A DNA stretch of 64,000 nt from Actinoplanes aureus. GTDB taxonomy: Bacteria; Actinomycetota; Actinomycetes; Mycobacteriales; Micromonosporaceae. The translations under genes and the position numbers were made by a program. Where the stretch lies: assembly GCF_015704865.1 (NCBI RefSeq), contig NZ_JADQTO010000009.1, forward strand, positions 248,001-312,000, read 5' to 3'. The notes under the pieces were generated by a model that saw only the letters and a list, made by a program, of their open reading frames with translations, was not told the origin of the DNA and searched no databases. How positions within the stretch are numbered: position 1 is the first letter of the stretch; each line of letters opens with the position of its first letter. This document shows, piece after piece, positions 1 to 8,769 of this stretch.

Positions 1-1
1 C

Positions 2-547
2 GAGGACGGGCACGTGGCGTACTCGTTGCGCCGGGAACCGACCGTGGGCCGCGCACTGGGTGAGGCGGTGCTGGGCCGGCGCGCGGGACGGTTCCCCGGG
101 CTCGGCGAGACGGTTCTGGATCGCGAGGCGTACTTCACCGACGGCCCGGTGGACTGGGCCACCGGCGCCGTGATGCTGATGTCCCGCGACTGCCTGCGGG
201 CGTGCGGGCCGTGGGAGGAACGGTTCTTCCTCTACTCCGAGGAGACCGAGTTCTCGCTGCGAGCCCGCGATCACGGTTTCCTGACATCGCTTGTCGCCGG
301 CGCCGAGGTGGTGCACATCGGCGGCGAGTCGCAGGTGTCGCCGGCGCTGTGGAGCCTGCTGACGGTCAATCGGGTGCGGCTGTACCGGATGCGCCACTCC
401 CGCGCGGCCACCGCCGTCTACTGGTCAGCGGTCTTCCTCCGGGAGGCGTCGCGGGCGGCCCTCGGGCATCCGCGCAGCCGCCGTGCCGTCACCGCGCTGG
501 TCCGGCCGGCAACGCTGCCGTTCCCGCCGGCGCCGGAAACCGCCTGA
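2..547 (+). CDS. Glycosyltransferase family 2, C-terminal part (5' end outside window)
   Basis: The frame is open from the first bases of the window, so the N-terminal nucleotide-sugar half is missing. The visible part carries the family-2/rhamnosyltransferase-like acceptor region: a TGA-VMLMSRDCLR stretch and the GPWEERFFLYSEETEFSLRAR motif, the usual G-x-FDE-x-F-F-x-Y-x-E-D-x-D block. A basic, Arg-rich tail follows. It probably transfers a sugar onto a lipid-linked or growing surface polysaccharide at the cytoplasmic membrane face. The context (WecB/WecC-like and rhamnose genes downstream) supports a polysaccharide role. Donor and acceptor cannot be told from this fragment. Confidence 0.8.
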   Translation, partial: EDGHVAYSLRREPTVGRALGEAVLGRRAGRFPGLGETVLDREAYFTDGPVDWATGAVMLMSRDCLRACGPWEERFFLYSEETEFSLRARDHGFLTSLVAGAEVVHIGGESQVSPALWSLLTVNRVRLYRMRHSRAATAVYWSAVFLREASRAALGHPRSRRAVTALVRPATLPFPPAPETA

Positions 548-839
548 CGGTTCTGCTTCTCACCGGAACGGCGGAGGCCGACTGTCCATTCCGGGCGGTC
601 GATGGATCCAGATGGCCGGATAAATCGAAAGTCATCGGGTTATTCGGTCATCACGCCATGTCAGCTAGGCGTCACATCTTCCGATGGCCGGAGCGTCCTA
701 AGTAGCCTCAGTTCGGCCCCGCGGCACGCTTCTCGCCGCCGGCGTCGTCTATCCCTGCTGCCCGGATCGCGCCAGGAACAACCCACTCAGCCTTCCCGCC
801 CGACACCCGCGGGACGGCTGTCCTTTGTGGAAGGACGAC
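548..839. other. 292-base intergenic region upstream of the polysaccharide operon
   Basis: No convincing coding frame was found. Base composition is slightly less GC-rich around 600-680 than in the flanking genes, so it probably holds the promoter for the genes starting at 840. No riboswitch or terminator could be recognised by eye. Confidence 0.4.
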
Positions 840-2018
840 ATGACGTCAGTACCAGCGAGGTACGCCCACCTCGACGGCGAAACGGCCGAGCTGACCGACC
901 GGATCATGACGCTCGCCTCGCGCGGACTCCCGAAAATGTACCGGACGGAAAGCGACGAATACGCCTTCACCCGCATCTTCACCACATCGGCTGACGGCGT
1001 GACCGCGCGGCTGTCCGGCACCAGCCTGCGCTACGCCGCGATCGTGGCGCTCGGGGTCGCCTGGCTGCCACCGGACCAGCAGCCCGCGCTGCTCGGCGGC
1101 CACTCGCTCGACGAGTTCGTCTCGCTGCTCGTGGACCGGCAGGCGGCCAGCGGCAATCTCGGTGACATCGCGCTGATCGCGTGGGCTGCCGCTCAGATCG
1201 GCCATGGAAGGCTGGAGGACGCGGTCCGGCGGCTGCGCGAGTTCGACCGGCGGACCGCCCCGGAGTACGTGGTGGAGTGCGCCTGGGTGGTGTCCGCGCT
1301 GGCCGCTGCCCGCGCCCACCTGGACGTCGAGGAGTATCTGGCCCAGGCCCGCGAGCGGTTGCTCGGCAGCGTCCTGCCCGGCAGCCCGGTCTTCCCGCAC
1401 GTGACCGGACCGGGGCTGGTCAAGCCGTACCGGGCGCACGTCGCCTGCTTCGCGGATCAGGTGTACCCGATCCAGGCCCTCGCCCGGCTGCACCACTCGG
1501 GCGACGACCCGGCCGCACTGGCCGCGGCCCGGACCGCCGCCGCGCAGATCTGCCGTCTCCAGGGGCCGGGCGGCCAGTGGTGGTGGCACTACGACGCGCG
1601 TACCGGCGATGTCATCGAGGGCTACCCGGTCTACTCGGTGCACCAGCACGCGATGGGCCCGATGGCCCTGCTCGACCTGACCGAGGCGGGCGGCGGCGAC
1701 TTCGCCGAGCCGATCCGCAAGGGCCTGCGCTGGATGCTCGGACCGGCCGAGCTGGGTGACGGCGGTTTCGCCGAGCCGCTCCTGCTCGATCAGGAAGGGC
1801 TGACCGTCCGGAAGGTGTTCCGCGGCGACCCGCGCAAGATCGTCCGAGGCCTGCACACCGCGACCACCCGGGTCCGTCCCGGCCTGCGCCTGCCGGTCGT
1901 CAACCGGGTGTACCGGCCGACCGCACTGGATCGCGAGTGCCGCCCGTACGAGTTCGGCTGGCTCTACTTCGCGTGGCTGGCCCGGCTCGGTGCCCGCTCG
2001 CTGCCCGCCGGGCGGTGA
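840..2018 (+). CDS. Uncharacterised helical-repeat (alpha/alpha toroid-like) protein in polysaccharide operon
   Basis: About 392 residues, start chosen at the ATG behind GGAAGGA (829-835). A TTG five codons earlier is less likely. No signal peptide or membrane segment is evident, so it is probably cytoplasmic. The sequence is mostly helical with repeated aromatic/Gly elements such as QGPGGQWWWHYD and GYPVYSVHQHAMGPMALLDL. These resemble alpha/alpha-toroid enzymes (terpene-cyclase-like repeats, GlcNAc 2-epimerase fold, unsaturated glycuronyl hydrolases). It sits directly before the WecG/TagA gene, which suggests a role in the same surface glycan. I do not recognise the family and no reaction is assigned. 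Confidence 0.6.
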   Translation: MTSVPARYAHLDGETAELTDRIMTLASRGLPKMYRTESDEYAFTRIFTTSADGVTARLSGTSLRYAAIVALGVAWLPPDQQPALLGGHSLDEFVSLLVDRQAASGNLGDIALIAWAAAQIGHGRLEDAVRRLREFDRRTAPEYVVECAWVVSALAAARAHLDVEEYLAQARERLLGSVLPGSPVFPHVTGPGLVKPYRAHVACFADQVYPIQALARLHHSGDDPAALAAARTAAAQICRLQGPGGQWWWHYDARTGDVIEGYPVYSVHQHAMGPMALLDLTEAGGGDFAEPIRKGLRWMLGPAELGDGGFAEPLLLDQEGLTVRKVFRGDPRKIVRGLHTATTRVRPGLRLPVVNRVYRPTALDRECRPYEFGWLYFAWLARLGARSLPAGR

Positions 2019-2023
2019 CCGGG

Positions 2024-2794
2024 ATGCGGACCGGAGAGAAGGAACGCCGGGACCTGTTCGGCGTGCCGCTCGACGCGCTCACCCTGGAGGAGACCGTCCA
2101 GCGCTGCCTGGACTCGGTGACCACCGGCGAGCTGCTCGAGGTCGGCGTGGTCAACGCCGCGAAGATCGTCAAGATGCGCACAGACACCGCGCTGCACGAC
2201 GCGGTGACCGGCTGCGGCCTGATCGTCGCCGACGGGCAGTCCGTCGTGTGGGCCAGCCGGGTGCTGCGGCAGCCGCTGCCCGAGCGGGTGGCCGGCATCG
2301 ACCTGTTCCAGCGCCTGCTCTACATGGCGGAGGTGCGCGGCCACTCGGTCTACTTCCTCGGCGCCCGTGCCGAGGTGCTGGACCGCATGGTGGAACGGGT
2401 CCGGGCCCAGCACCCGCGCCTGAAGATCGCCGGATACCGGGACGGCTACTACGCCGAGGACGAGGCCGCCGCGGTCGCCGACGACATCAAGGGCAGCGGT
2501 GCCGACCTGCTCTTCCTCGGCATGACCTCGCCGAAGAAGGAGGTCTTCGTGGCCACACACGGCGCCCGCACCGGCGCCAAGGTGGTGCACGGCGTCGGCG
2601 GCTCCTTCGACGTGCTGGCCGGAGTGGTCAAGCGGGCACCGCTCGCCTGGCAGCGGACCGGCTTCGAATGGCTGTACCGGGCGTTGCAGGAACCACGCCG
2701 GCTGGGCCGCCGCTACCTGACCACCAACGTCGCCTTCGCCGGGCTGGTGGCCCGCGAGTGGATGAAGTCCCGCCGTTCCGGCGCGATGAACTGA
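2024..2794 (+). CDS. WecG/TagA/CpsF family glycosyltransferase
   Basis: About 256 residues, the usual length for GT26. Family blocks are visible: an N-terminal VNAAKIVKMR region, a GLIVADGQSVVWASR block, RVAGIDLFQRLL, and the C-terminal GVGGSFDVLAGVVKRAP and GFEWLYRALQEPRRLGRRY motifs. GT26 enzymes move N-acetylmannosamine(uronic acid) or a related sugar to an undecaprenyl-linked acceptor in teichoic acid, ECA or exopolysaccharide synthesis. The dehydrogenase and 2-epimerase encoded next supply exactly such a donor. A GTG at 2015 would give a 4-base overlap with the upstream stop (2016-2018) and is an equally possible start. Confidence 0.9.
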   Translation: MRTGEKERRDLFGVPLDALTLEETVQRCLDSVTTGELLEVGVVNAAKIVKMRTDTALHDAVTGCGLIVADGQSVVWASRVLRQPLPERVAGIDLFQRLLYMAEVRGHSVYFLGARAEVLDRMVERVRAQHPRLKIAGYRDGYYAEDEAAAVADDIKGSGADLLFLGMTSPKKEVFVATHGARTGAKVVHGVGGSFDVLAGVVKRAPLAWQRTGFEWLYRALQEPRRLGRRYLTTNVAFAGLVAREWMKSRRSGAMN

Positions 2795-2804
2795 GGAGAC
2801 TGCC

Positions 2805-4061
2805 ATGCGAGTCGTCATCGCCGGCCAGGGCTACGTGGGGCTGCCGCTGGCCGTCCGCGCCGCCGAGGTCGGTCACGAGGTCGTCGGCTACGACGTCGAC
2901 ACGGTACGCGTCGGCCGTCTCGCCGCCGGTGAGTCGTACGTCGAGGACATCCCGGCCGAGCGGCTGCGCGCCGTGCTCGCCGACGGGTCGTACCGGGCCA
3001 GCACCGATCCGGCGGACTGCGCCGGGTTCGATGTCGCCCTGATCACGGTGCCGACCCCGCTTCGGGACGGCGTACCGGATCTGTCCTATGTCGAAGCCTG
3101 CGCCGAACTGCTCGCCGGCCACCTGCGGCACGGCGCCACCGTCGTCCTCGAGTCGACCACCTACCCCGGCACCACCGAGGAGGTGGTCCGGCCGATCCTG
3201 GAGAAGCGCTCCGGCCTGACCGCCGGCACCGACTTCGCGCTCGGGTTCAGCCCGGAACGCATCGATCCCGGCAACCCGACCTGGAACGTCATCAACACCC
3301 CGAAGATCGTCTCCGGGGTGGACGAGACCTCGCTGAAGCGGGTCAAGGAGTTCTACGACACGGTCGTGGAGACCACGGTGACCGTCGCCTCCACCCGCGA
3401 GGCCGAGTTGGCCAAGCTGATCGAGAACACCTTCCGGCACGTGAACATCGCCCTGGTCAACGAGATCGCGATGATCTCCAACGACCTGGGCATCGACGCG
3501 TGGCAGGCGATCGACGCGGCGTCGACGAAGCCGTTCGGCTTCATGCGGTTCACCCCCGGGCCGGGCGTCGGCGGGCACTGCCTGCCGATCGACCCCTCGT
3601 ATCTGTCCTGGCGGGTGCAGCGCGCGCTCGGTCAGAGCTTCCGCTTCGTCGACCTGGCCAACGACATCAACAACCACATGCCCGACTACGTGGTGCGGCG
3701 GCTCATCGACGCGCTGAACCGCCGGCAGCGCTCGGTGTCGGGCAGCCGGATCCTGCTGCTCGGGCTCGCGTACAAGAAGAACACCGGTGACGCCCGGGAG
3801 TCGCCGGCGGTGCGGGTGGTGCAACTGCTGAGCCAGATGGGCGCCGAGGTCCGGGTGGCCGACCCGCACGTGGTCGAGGCCGTGCACGGGGCTCCCGACC
3901 TCACGATGGTCACGCCGACCGCCGAGGAGCTGCGCGCCGCCGACGCGGTGGTGCTGCTCGCCGACCACGACGAGTTCGACTACGACCTGATCGCCCGGGA
4001 GGCCGGCTATGTGCTGGACACCCGGCGCCGGCTGACCGGCCCCGCGGTCGAGGTGATCTGA
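2805..4061 (+). CDS. Nucleotide-sugar dehydrogenase (UDP-ManNAc / UDP-glucose 6-dehydrogenase family)
   Basis: 418 residues, full length for the UDP-Glc/GDP-Man dehydrogenase superfamily. An N-terminal Rossmann GQGYVGLPLAVRAAEVGH binds NAD. TPLRDGVPDLSYV and ESTTYPGTTEEVV follow. The central catalytic region contains GFSPERIDPGN, ENTFRHVNIALVNEIA and the catalytic-Cys segment GPGVGGHCLPIDPSYLSW. The C-terminal domain has LGLAYKKNTGDARESPA. It oxidises the 6-OH of a UDP-sugar to the uronic acid. The neighbouring 2-epimerase makes UDP-ManNAcA the most likely product (WecC-like), but glucose specificity is not excluded. A GAGGAG ribosome site precedes the ATG. Confidence 0.9.
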   Translation: MRVVIAGQGYVGLPLAVRAAEVGHEVVGYDVDTVRVGRLAAGESYVEDIPAERLRAVLADGSYRASTDPADCAGFDVALITVPTPLRDGVPDLSYVEACAELLAGHLRHGATVVLESTTYPGTTEEVVRPILEKRSGLTAGTDFALGFSPERIDPGNPTWNVINTPKIVSGVDETSLKRVKEFYDTVVETTVTVASTREAELAKLIENTFRHVNIALVNEIAMISNDLGIDAWQAIDAASTKPFGFMRFTPGPGVGGHCLPIDPSYLSWRVQRALGQSFRFVDLANDINNHMPDYVVRRLIDALNRRQRSVSGSRILLLGLAYKKNTGDARESPAVRVVQLLSQMGAEVRVADPHVVEAVHGAPDLTMVTPTAEELRAADAVVLLADHDEFDYDLIAREAGYVLDTRRRLTGPAVEVI

Positions 4062-4063
4062 GC

Positions 4064-5188
4064 GTGCCCCGGATCCTGCTGATCGCCGGTGCCCGGCCGA
4101 ACTTCATGAAGGTCAAGCCGGTCCTGGACGCCCTGGAGAACCGTGGCGCCGAGGTGGTGCTGGTGCACACCGGCCAGCACTACGACGCGGCGATGAACGA
4201 CGTGTTCTTCGCCGACCTCGGGCTGCGCCCGCCGGACCGCCACCTGGGCACCGGCTCGGGCAGCCACGCGGAACAGACCGCCCGCGTGATGCTCGCCTTC
4301 GAACCGCTCGTCGACGAGCTGACACCGGACGCGGTCGTGGTCGTCGGCGACGTCACCTCGACGCTGGCGTGCGGCCTGGTCGCCGCGAAGGCCGGCGTGC
4401 CGGTGGCGCACGTCGAGGCCGGCCTGCGCAGCCGCGACTGGAGCATGCCCGAGGAGGTCAACCGGGTGCTCACCGACCGGCTCAGCGACCTGCTCTTCGC
4501 ACCGTCGCCGGACGGCGTCGACAACCTGCGGGCCGAGGGCTACCACGACGACCAGATCCACCTGGCCGGCAACGTCATGATCGACACGCTGTTCGCGAAC
4601 CTCGACCGGGCCCTCGCCTCCGACGCACTGCACCGGCACGGCCTGTCCCCCGGCGGATACGCACTGGCCACTTTGCACCGCCCGGCCAACGTCGACGACA
4701 CCGGCATGCTGGCCGGGCTACTGCGGGCACTCGGCGAGGTGGCCCGCGACGTCCCGGTCGTCCTCCCCGTGCACCCGCGCACCGCTGCCCGCCTGGAGCA
4801 GGTCGGCCTGCCGGACGGCATTCGCCTGGTACCGCCGGCCGGCTACCTCGACTTCATCGCCCTCCAGGCATCGGCCCGCCTGGTACTGACCGACTCCGGC
4901 GGGGTGCAGGAGGAGACCACCGCGCTCGGCGTGCCGTGCCTGACCCTGCGCGACTCCACCGAACGACCGATCACGATCACCGAGGGCACCAACATCCTGG
5001 TCGGCCGCGACCCGGACCGCATCATCGCCACGGCCCGCCGGGTCCTGACCGACCCACCGCCCAAGCGCGCGCCGGCGCTGTGGGACGGCCATGCCGGCGA
5101 ACGCATCGCCGACGCGCTGCTGGCGCTGCTCGCCGCACCGTCCCGGCCGCGCCCCACCGACCTCCGGGAGAGCATCACCCGAGCCTGA
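4064..5188 (+). CDS. wecB: UDP-N-acetylglucosamine 2-epimerase (non-hydrolysing)
   Basis: 374 residues with the WecB/MnaA signature: N-terminal GARPNFMKVKPV, TGQHYD, VVVVGDVTSTLACGLVAAKAGVPVAHVEAGLRS split over the Rossmann core, the MPEEVNRVLTDRLSD motif, a THRPANVD-like block (LHRPANVDD), and C-terminal LVLTDSGGVQEE followed by LRDSTERPITITEGTN. It interconverts UDP-GlcNAc and UDP-ManNAc in the cytoplasm. The GTG start lies 2 bases after the dehydrogenase stop, so the pair is translationally linked and would supply UDP-ManNAcA. Last gene of the plus-strand run. Confidence 0.93.
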   Translation: MPRILLIAGARPNFMKVKPVLDALENRGAEVVLVHTGQHYDAAMNDVFFADLGLRPPDRHLGTGSGSHAEQTARVMLAFEPLVDELTPDAVVVVGDVTSTLACGLVAAKAGVPVAHVEAGLRSRDWSMPEEVNRVLTDRLSDLLFAPSPDGVDNLRAEGYHDDQIHLAGNVMIDTLFANLDRALASDALHRHGLSPGGYALATLHRPANVDDTGMLAGLLRALGEVARDVPVVLPVHPRTAARLEQVGLPDGIRLVPPAGYLDFIALQASARLVLTDSGGVQEETTALGVPCLTLRDSTERPITITEGTNILVGRDPDRIIATARRVLTDPPPKRAPALWDGHAGERIADALLALLAAPSRPRPTDLRESITRA

Positions 5189-5273
5189 AACCCTTTCCTG
5201 GTACGGCGTGGCTCGTCCCGCCGAAATCCACCCCGTCCCCCGGCTGCCGCGCGGGCAGGGTGCCACTCACCGC

Positions 5274-5291
5274 CCCAGCGCGGCCGCCGGG
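5274..5291 (+). repeat. Dispersed 18-bp intergenic repeat, copy A
   Basis: CCCAGCGCGGCCGCCGGG in the spacer between the converging epimerase and sugar-transferase genes. The same or nearly the same 18-mer recurs at 13247, 27382, 39189, 57911, 57980 and 60648, always outside genes. Confidence 0.6.
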
Positions 5292-5397
5292 AAAGGGCGT
5301 CAGCCGCGGCCGCGTACCAGCGCAGCCGGTGACCTACGACGAGCACGGCCGCTCAGGCCGTCGCTCGGCGGCCCGGCTCGCGCTCTCGACGGTGGGT

Positions 5398-6963
5398 TCA
5401 GTAGGCGCCGGAGCTGCGGACGACCGCGCTCACCGTGCGGGCCAGGATCGCCACGTCCATGGCGAGAGACCAGTTCTCCACGTAGGTCAGGTCGAGGCGG
5501 ATCGACTCCTCCCAGGAGAGATCCGAGCGGCCGGAGACCTGCCAGAGGCCGGTGAGGCCGGGCTTGACGACGAGCCGGCGCAGCATGTCGGCCGGGTAGC
5601 CGGCGACCTCGCGGGCCAGCGGCGGGCGGGGGCCGACCAGCGACATGTCGCCCTTGAGCACGTTGAACAGCTGGGGCAGCTCATCAAGGGAGTAGCGGCG
5701 CAGCCATTGGCCCACCGGGGTGACGCGCGGATCCTGGCGCATCTTGAACAGCTCGCCGTCGGTGTCGTTGAGGTTGCGCAGCTCCTGCAGGCGCGCCTCG
5801 GCGTTGACCACCATGGTGCGGAACTTGTACAGCATGAACGGCCGGCCGTCCTTGCCGACCCGCTCCTGCCGGAAGATGGCCGGCCCGCGCCCGCCGCCAC
5901 CGGGGCCGAACATCACCAGCGCGGCCACCACGGCCAGCACCGGCGCGGTGAGCAGCAGCAGGAACAGCGCACCGACCCGGTCGAAGATCATCTTGACGAT
6001 GCGGGCGCTGCCCTTGAGGCGGGGGTGCTCGACGTGCAGCATCGGCAGGCCGTCCACCGGGCGGATCGTGGTGCGGTCGCCGGCCACGTCGACCAGGGTG
6101 CTGGCCACGATCAGGTCGATCTCGTCGCGCTCCAGCTGCCAGGCGAGGCGCCGCAGGGCGGATCCGTCGATCTCCGGGCAGGCGAGCACCACGACGGTGT
6201 CCGCGCCGGAGCGGGTGACCGCCGAGGCGATCCCGTCGAAGGTCCCGTACACCGGCGGCAGCCCGCCGGTGACGTGGCTCTGGGTGACGCCGGACGGCAG
6301 GCAGGCGCCGATGACGCCGAGGCCGTGGTACCGCTCGCGGCGCAGCCGGCGGGCCATGTCGATGACAGCCCGCTCGTGGCCGACCAGGATGACCCGGTGC
6401 AGGCGCTCGCCGCGGGCCCAGGACCGGTGCAGCCGCTGCCGGAACGCGTACCGCGCGCAGAGGTCGACAATGATCGCCAGGGGCATCGCGATTAGCACGT
6501 ATCCCCGCGCCAAACGCAGATCGAACGCAAAGGAAACGATGGCCAGGACAGCGGTCAGCGCCAATCCCGAGCGGAACACCCGTGCGTACTCGTCGGTGCC
6601 GACGAACAGGTGACGTGGCTCATAGGCCCGATTCACCGCGAGGCAGGCGGTCCAGGCGATCGGAAACAAAACCGTCAAGATCAGATAGTCGCGGTTATAG
6701 GGCTCCGCGCCGGACGGGCCGAATCGCAGGACCAGCGCCGACGCCGCCGCGAGCAGCCCCACCGCAAGATCAATGAGGTAGAGGTTGCGCGCATACCGCC
6801 CGTGCCATCCGGCACGGGTCTCGCCGGCCCTGGCACGGGCTTTGAGCTGCGCAGCTGTCTCGGCCAGATCTAGGGTCTCGACAGATTCGATGGTCTGCAC
6901 GCCCTTGCCCCCGTCATTGACTTCCGTCAACACATGGTCCGCTTTAGCCGGTATACCGGACAT
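5398..6963 (-). CDS. Polyprenyl-phosphate sugar-1-phosphate transferase (initiating exopolysaccharide glycosyltransferase)
   Basis: 521 residues with the two-part architecture of WbaP/WcaJ-like enzymes. Four N-terminal membrane helices (about 60-165) and a cytosolic Rossmann-like region are followed by a further TM (about 315-345). The bacterial sugar transferase domain carries KFRTMV, LRRYSLDELPQLFNVLKGDMSLVGPRP (in pieces), VKPGLTGLWQVSGRS and a final membrane-proximal helix. It attaches the first sugar-1-phosphate to undecaprenyl phosphate. It is transcribed convergently to the wecB operon and stands before the rhamnose genes on the same strand. The start at 6963 lacks a strong ribosome site, and a GTG about 10 codons in is an alternative. 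Confidence 0.9.
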   Translation of the reverse strand: MSGIPAKADHVLTEVNDGGKGVQTIESVETLDLAETAAQLKARARAGETRAGWHGRYARNLYLIDLAVGLLAAASALVLRFGPSGAEPYNRDYLILTVLFPIAWTACLAVNRAYEPRHLFVGTDEYARVFRSGLALTAVLAIVSFAFDLRLARGYVLIAMPLAIIVDLCARYAFRQRLHRSWARGERLHRVILVGHERAVIDMARRLRRERYHGLGVIGACLPSGVTQSHVTGGLPPVYGTFDGIASAVTRSGADTVVVLACPEIDGSALRRLAWQLERDEIDLIVASTLVDVAGDRTTIRPVDGLPMLHVEHPRLKGSARIVKMIFDRVGALFLLLLTAPVLAVVAALVMFGPGGGGRGPAIFRQERVGKDGRPFMLYKFRTMVVNAEARLQELRNLNDTDGELFKMRQDPRVTPVGQWLRRYSLDELPQLFNVLKGDMSLVGPRPPLAREVAGYPADMLRRLVVKPGLTGLWQVSGRSDLSWEESIRLDLTYVENWSLAMDVAILARTVSAVVRSSGAY

Positions 6964-7257
6964 GCCGGTGAGCCGACGAAGTGAAGATCTTCGTGGTGCG
7001 GTAGCCCACGAGACACACTGGACAGAGTGCTGAACCGTACCCCCTCCGCGCTACACCTTTCCGTTCCGTAGGAATGGCGATTCGGCCGATGGGAATGGCC
7101 GACCGGTAGGAGGTGTCCAGATCGGACCAGAGCGATTCGCGGCGGGACCAGGGTGTACCGCGACTAGGTACTACCAAAATGGCGGCAGGTCAATCGACCG
7201 ACAGGCATGACTGAATGTAATCAATCCGACTGCCGTACTGATATCCGCGGCCGTGTT
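6964..7257. other. 294-base intergenic region
   Basis: Lies upstream of the sugar transferase and downstream of rmlC, both on the minus strand. It should contain the sugar-transferase promoter. I see no convincing gene in it; a short minus-strand frame overlaps the sugar-transferase start and lacks any recognisable feature. Confidence 0.4.
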
Positions 7258-7854
7258 CTACCCGTGGCGCTCCTGAAGATAGGCGACACAGTCGTCGTAG
7301 CGTGGCAGCAGCCCGACCGCCCGCGCCTCGGCCAGCGCGGGGGCCTCGGCGTCCTTGCCGGACAGCACCGGGGCGTCGACCGGCCAGTCGATGCCGAGGC
7401 CCGGGTCGAGCGGGTGGACGCCGTGCTCGTGGCCGGGCCGGTAGGTGGACGAGCACAGGTACGCCACCGTGGCACCCTCGGTCAGCGCACAGAAGCCGTG
7501 CCCGAGCCCCTCGGCGAGGTAGACCGCGCGCCGGTCGGCGTCGTCGAGACGGACCGCCTCCCAGGCACCGAACGTCGGCGAACCGACCCGGATGTCCACC
7601 ACCACGTCGAGGACCGCACCGGACACGCAGGTCACGTACTTGGCCTGCCCCGGCGGCAGATCGGCGAAATGGATGCCGCGCACGACGCCCCGGGCCGAGG
7701 TGGACAGGTTCGCCTGGGCCAGATCGAGGGGATGACCGACGGCCTCGGCCAGGGCGTCGAACCGGTACCACTCGAGGAAGACGCCACGCGAGTCGCCGTA
7801 CCGCACCGGCGTGATCTCGAACGCGCCCTCGATGGTCAACGGCCGGATCTTCAT
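7258..7854 (-). CDS. rmlC: dTDP-4-dehydrorhamnose 3,5-epimerase
   Basis: 198 residues, cupin-type epimerase. Visible blocks are the N-terminal LTIEGAFEITPVRYGDSRGVFLEWY, LAQANLSTSARGVVRGIHF with the catalytic His of the RGIHF motif, GQAKYVTCVSGAVLDVVVDIRVGSPTFG, and VYLAEGLGHGFCAL. It epimerises C3 and C5 of dTDP-4-keto-6-deoxyglucose, the third step of dTDP-L-rhamnose synthesis. The start is fixed at the ATG overlapping the last 4 bases of rmlA; the longer upstream frame is antisense noise. Confidence 0.95.
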   Translation of the reverse strand: MKIRPLTIEGAFEITPVRYGDSRGVFLEWYRFDALAEAVGHPLDLAQANLSTSARGVVRGIHFADLPPGQAKYVTCVSGAVLDVVVDIRVGSPTFGAWEAVRLDDADRRAVYLAEGLGHGFCALTEGATVAYLCSSTYRPGHEHGVHPLDPGLGIDWPVDAPVLSGKDAEAPALAEARAVGLLPRYDDCVAYLQERHG

Positions 7855-8723
7855 CCCAGTCCCCCGTCCAGAAGCTCCACCAGGTATTGGCCGTACCCGC
7901 TTTTCAGCAGTGGCCCGGCCAGCTCGCGCAGCCGATCGTCGGAGATGAAGCCGAGCCGCCAGGCGGCCTCCTCCACGCATCCGATCTTCAAGCCCTGCCG
8001 TTCCTCGATCACCCGTACGTACTCCGACGCCTGCACCATCGACTGGAAGGTGCCGGTGTCCAGCCACACCGTGCCGCGGTCCAGGACGGTCACCTCCAGC
8101 CGGCCCTGCCGCCGGTACTCCTCGTTGACGCCGGTGATCTCCAGTTCGCCACGGGCGCTGGGCACCAGCTTGTCGGCGATCCGGACCACGTCCGCGTCGT
8201 AGAAGTAGAGGCCGGGCACCACGTACCGCGACTTGGGCCGTTCGGGCTTCTCCTCGATGGACAGCACCTTGCCGGCCGGGTCGAACTCGACGACACCGTA
8301 GCGCTCCGGGTCGGCCACCGGGTACGCGAAGACCCGCCCACCGGCCGGCTGAGCGAACCGGGCGAGCTGCCGGCCGAGTCCCACCCCGTGGAAGATGTTG
8401 TCGCCCAGGATCAGCGCGACGGGCTGGTCGCCGATGAAGTCGGCGCCGATCCGGAACGCCTGAGCGATGCCCTCCGGCCGTGGCTGCTCGGCGTACGACA
8501 GCGCGAGCCCGAGGTGGCTCCCGTCGCCCAGCAGCCGCTGGAAGTGCGGCCGGTCCTCGGGCGTCGTGATCACCAGAATCTCCCGGATCCCGGCCGACAC
8601 CAGGGTGGTCAGCGGGTAGTAGATCATCGGTTTGTCAAAAATCGGCATAAGCTGTTTCGACATGGCCATCGTGATCGGCCAGAGCCGCGAGCCGGTCCCG
8701 CCGGCGAGCAGAATTCCGCGCAC
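7851..8723 (-). CDS. rmlA: Glucose-1-phosphate thymidylyltransferase
   Basis: 290 residues, full length. The nucleotidyl-transfer signature GILLAGGTGSRLWPIT is followed by KQLMPIFDKPMIYYPL, ILGDNIFHG and the EEKPERPKS segment of the sugar-binding site. It makes dTDP-glucose from dTTP and glucose-1-phosphate, the first step to dTDP-rhamnose. It starts with GTG and is probably leaderless: TAGGGT lies 6 bases upstream of the start. It overlaps rmlC by 4 bases and is divergent from rmlB. Confidence 0.95.
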   Translation of the reverse strand: MRGILLAGGTGSRLWPITMAMSKQLMPIFDKPMIYYPLTTLVSAGIREILVITTPEDRPHFQRLLGDGSHLGLALSYAEQPRPEGIAQAFRIGADFIGDQPVALILGDNIFHGVGLGRQLARFAQPAGGRVFAYPVADPERYGVVEFDPAGKVLSIEEKPERPKSRYVVPGLYFYDADVVRIADKLVPSARGELEITGVNEEYRRQGRLEVTVLDRGTVWLDTGTFQSMVQASEYVRVIEERQGLKIGCVEEAAWRLGFISDDRLRELAGPLLKSGYGQYLVELLDGGLG

Positions 8724-8729
8724 CGGGGA

Positions 8730-8735
8730 ACCCTA
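8730..8735 (-). promoter_or_regulatory. -10 element of probable leaderless rmlA promoter
   Basis: On the minus strand TAGGGT (TANNNT type) ends 6 bases before the rmlA GTG, the spacing expected when transcription begins at the start codon. GTAGAC at 8753-8758, 17 bases upstream, is a weak -35 candidate. It overlaps the divergent rmlB promoter. Confidence 0.55.
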
Positions 8736-8755
8736 AACTCGCCGGGGCATGCGTC

Positions 8756-8761
8756 TACACT
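8756..8761 (+). promoter_or_regulatory. -10 element of probable leaderless rmlB promoter
   Basis: TACACT (TANNNT) ends 8 bases before the GTG at 8770, with no ribosome site between. No good -35 hexamer is visible. The arrangement decides the rmlB start in favour of the GTG at 8770 over the ATG at 8749. Confidence 0.5.
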
Positions 8762-8769
8762 CGCCAGTC

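Noticed and set aside
4369..6495. Plus-strand frame of about 700 codons running across the epimerase and antisense to the sugar transferase.
   Set aside because: It crosses a convergent gene boundary, has low-complexity composition and lacks start signals; the WecB and sugar-transferase frames explain the DNA.
6944..7177. 77-codon minus-strand frame upstream of the sugar transferase.
   Set aside because: It overlaps the sugar-transferase start, has no ribosome site and no recognisable feature.
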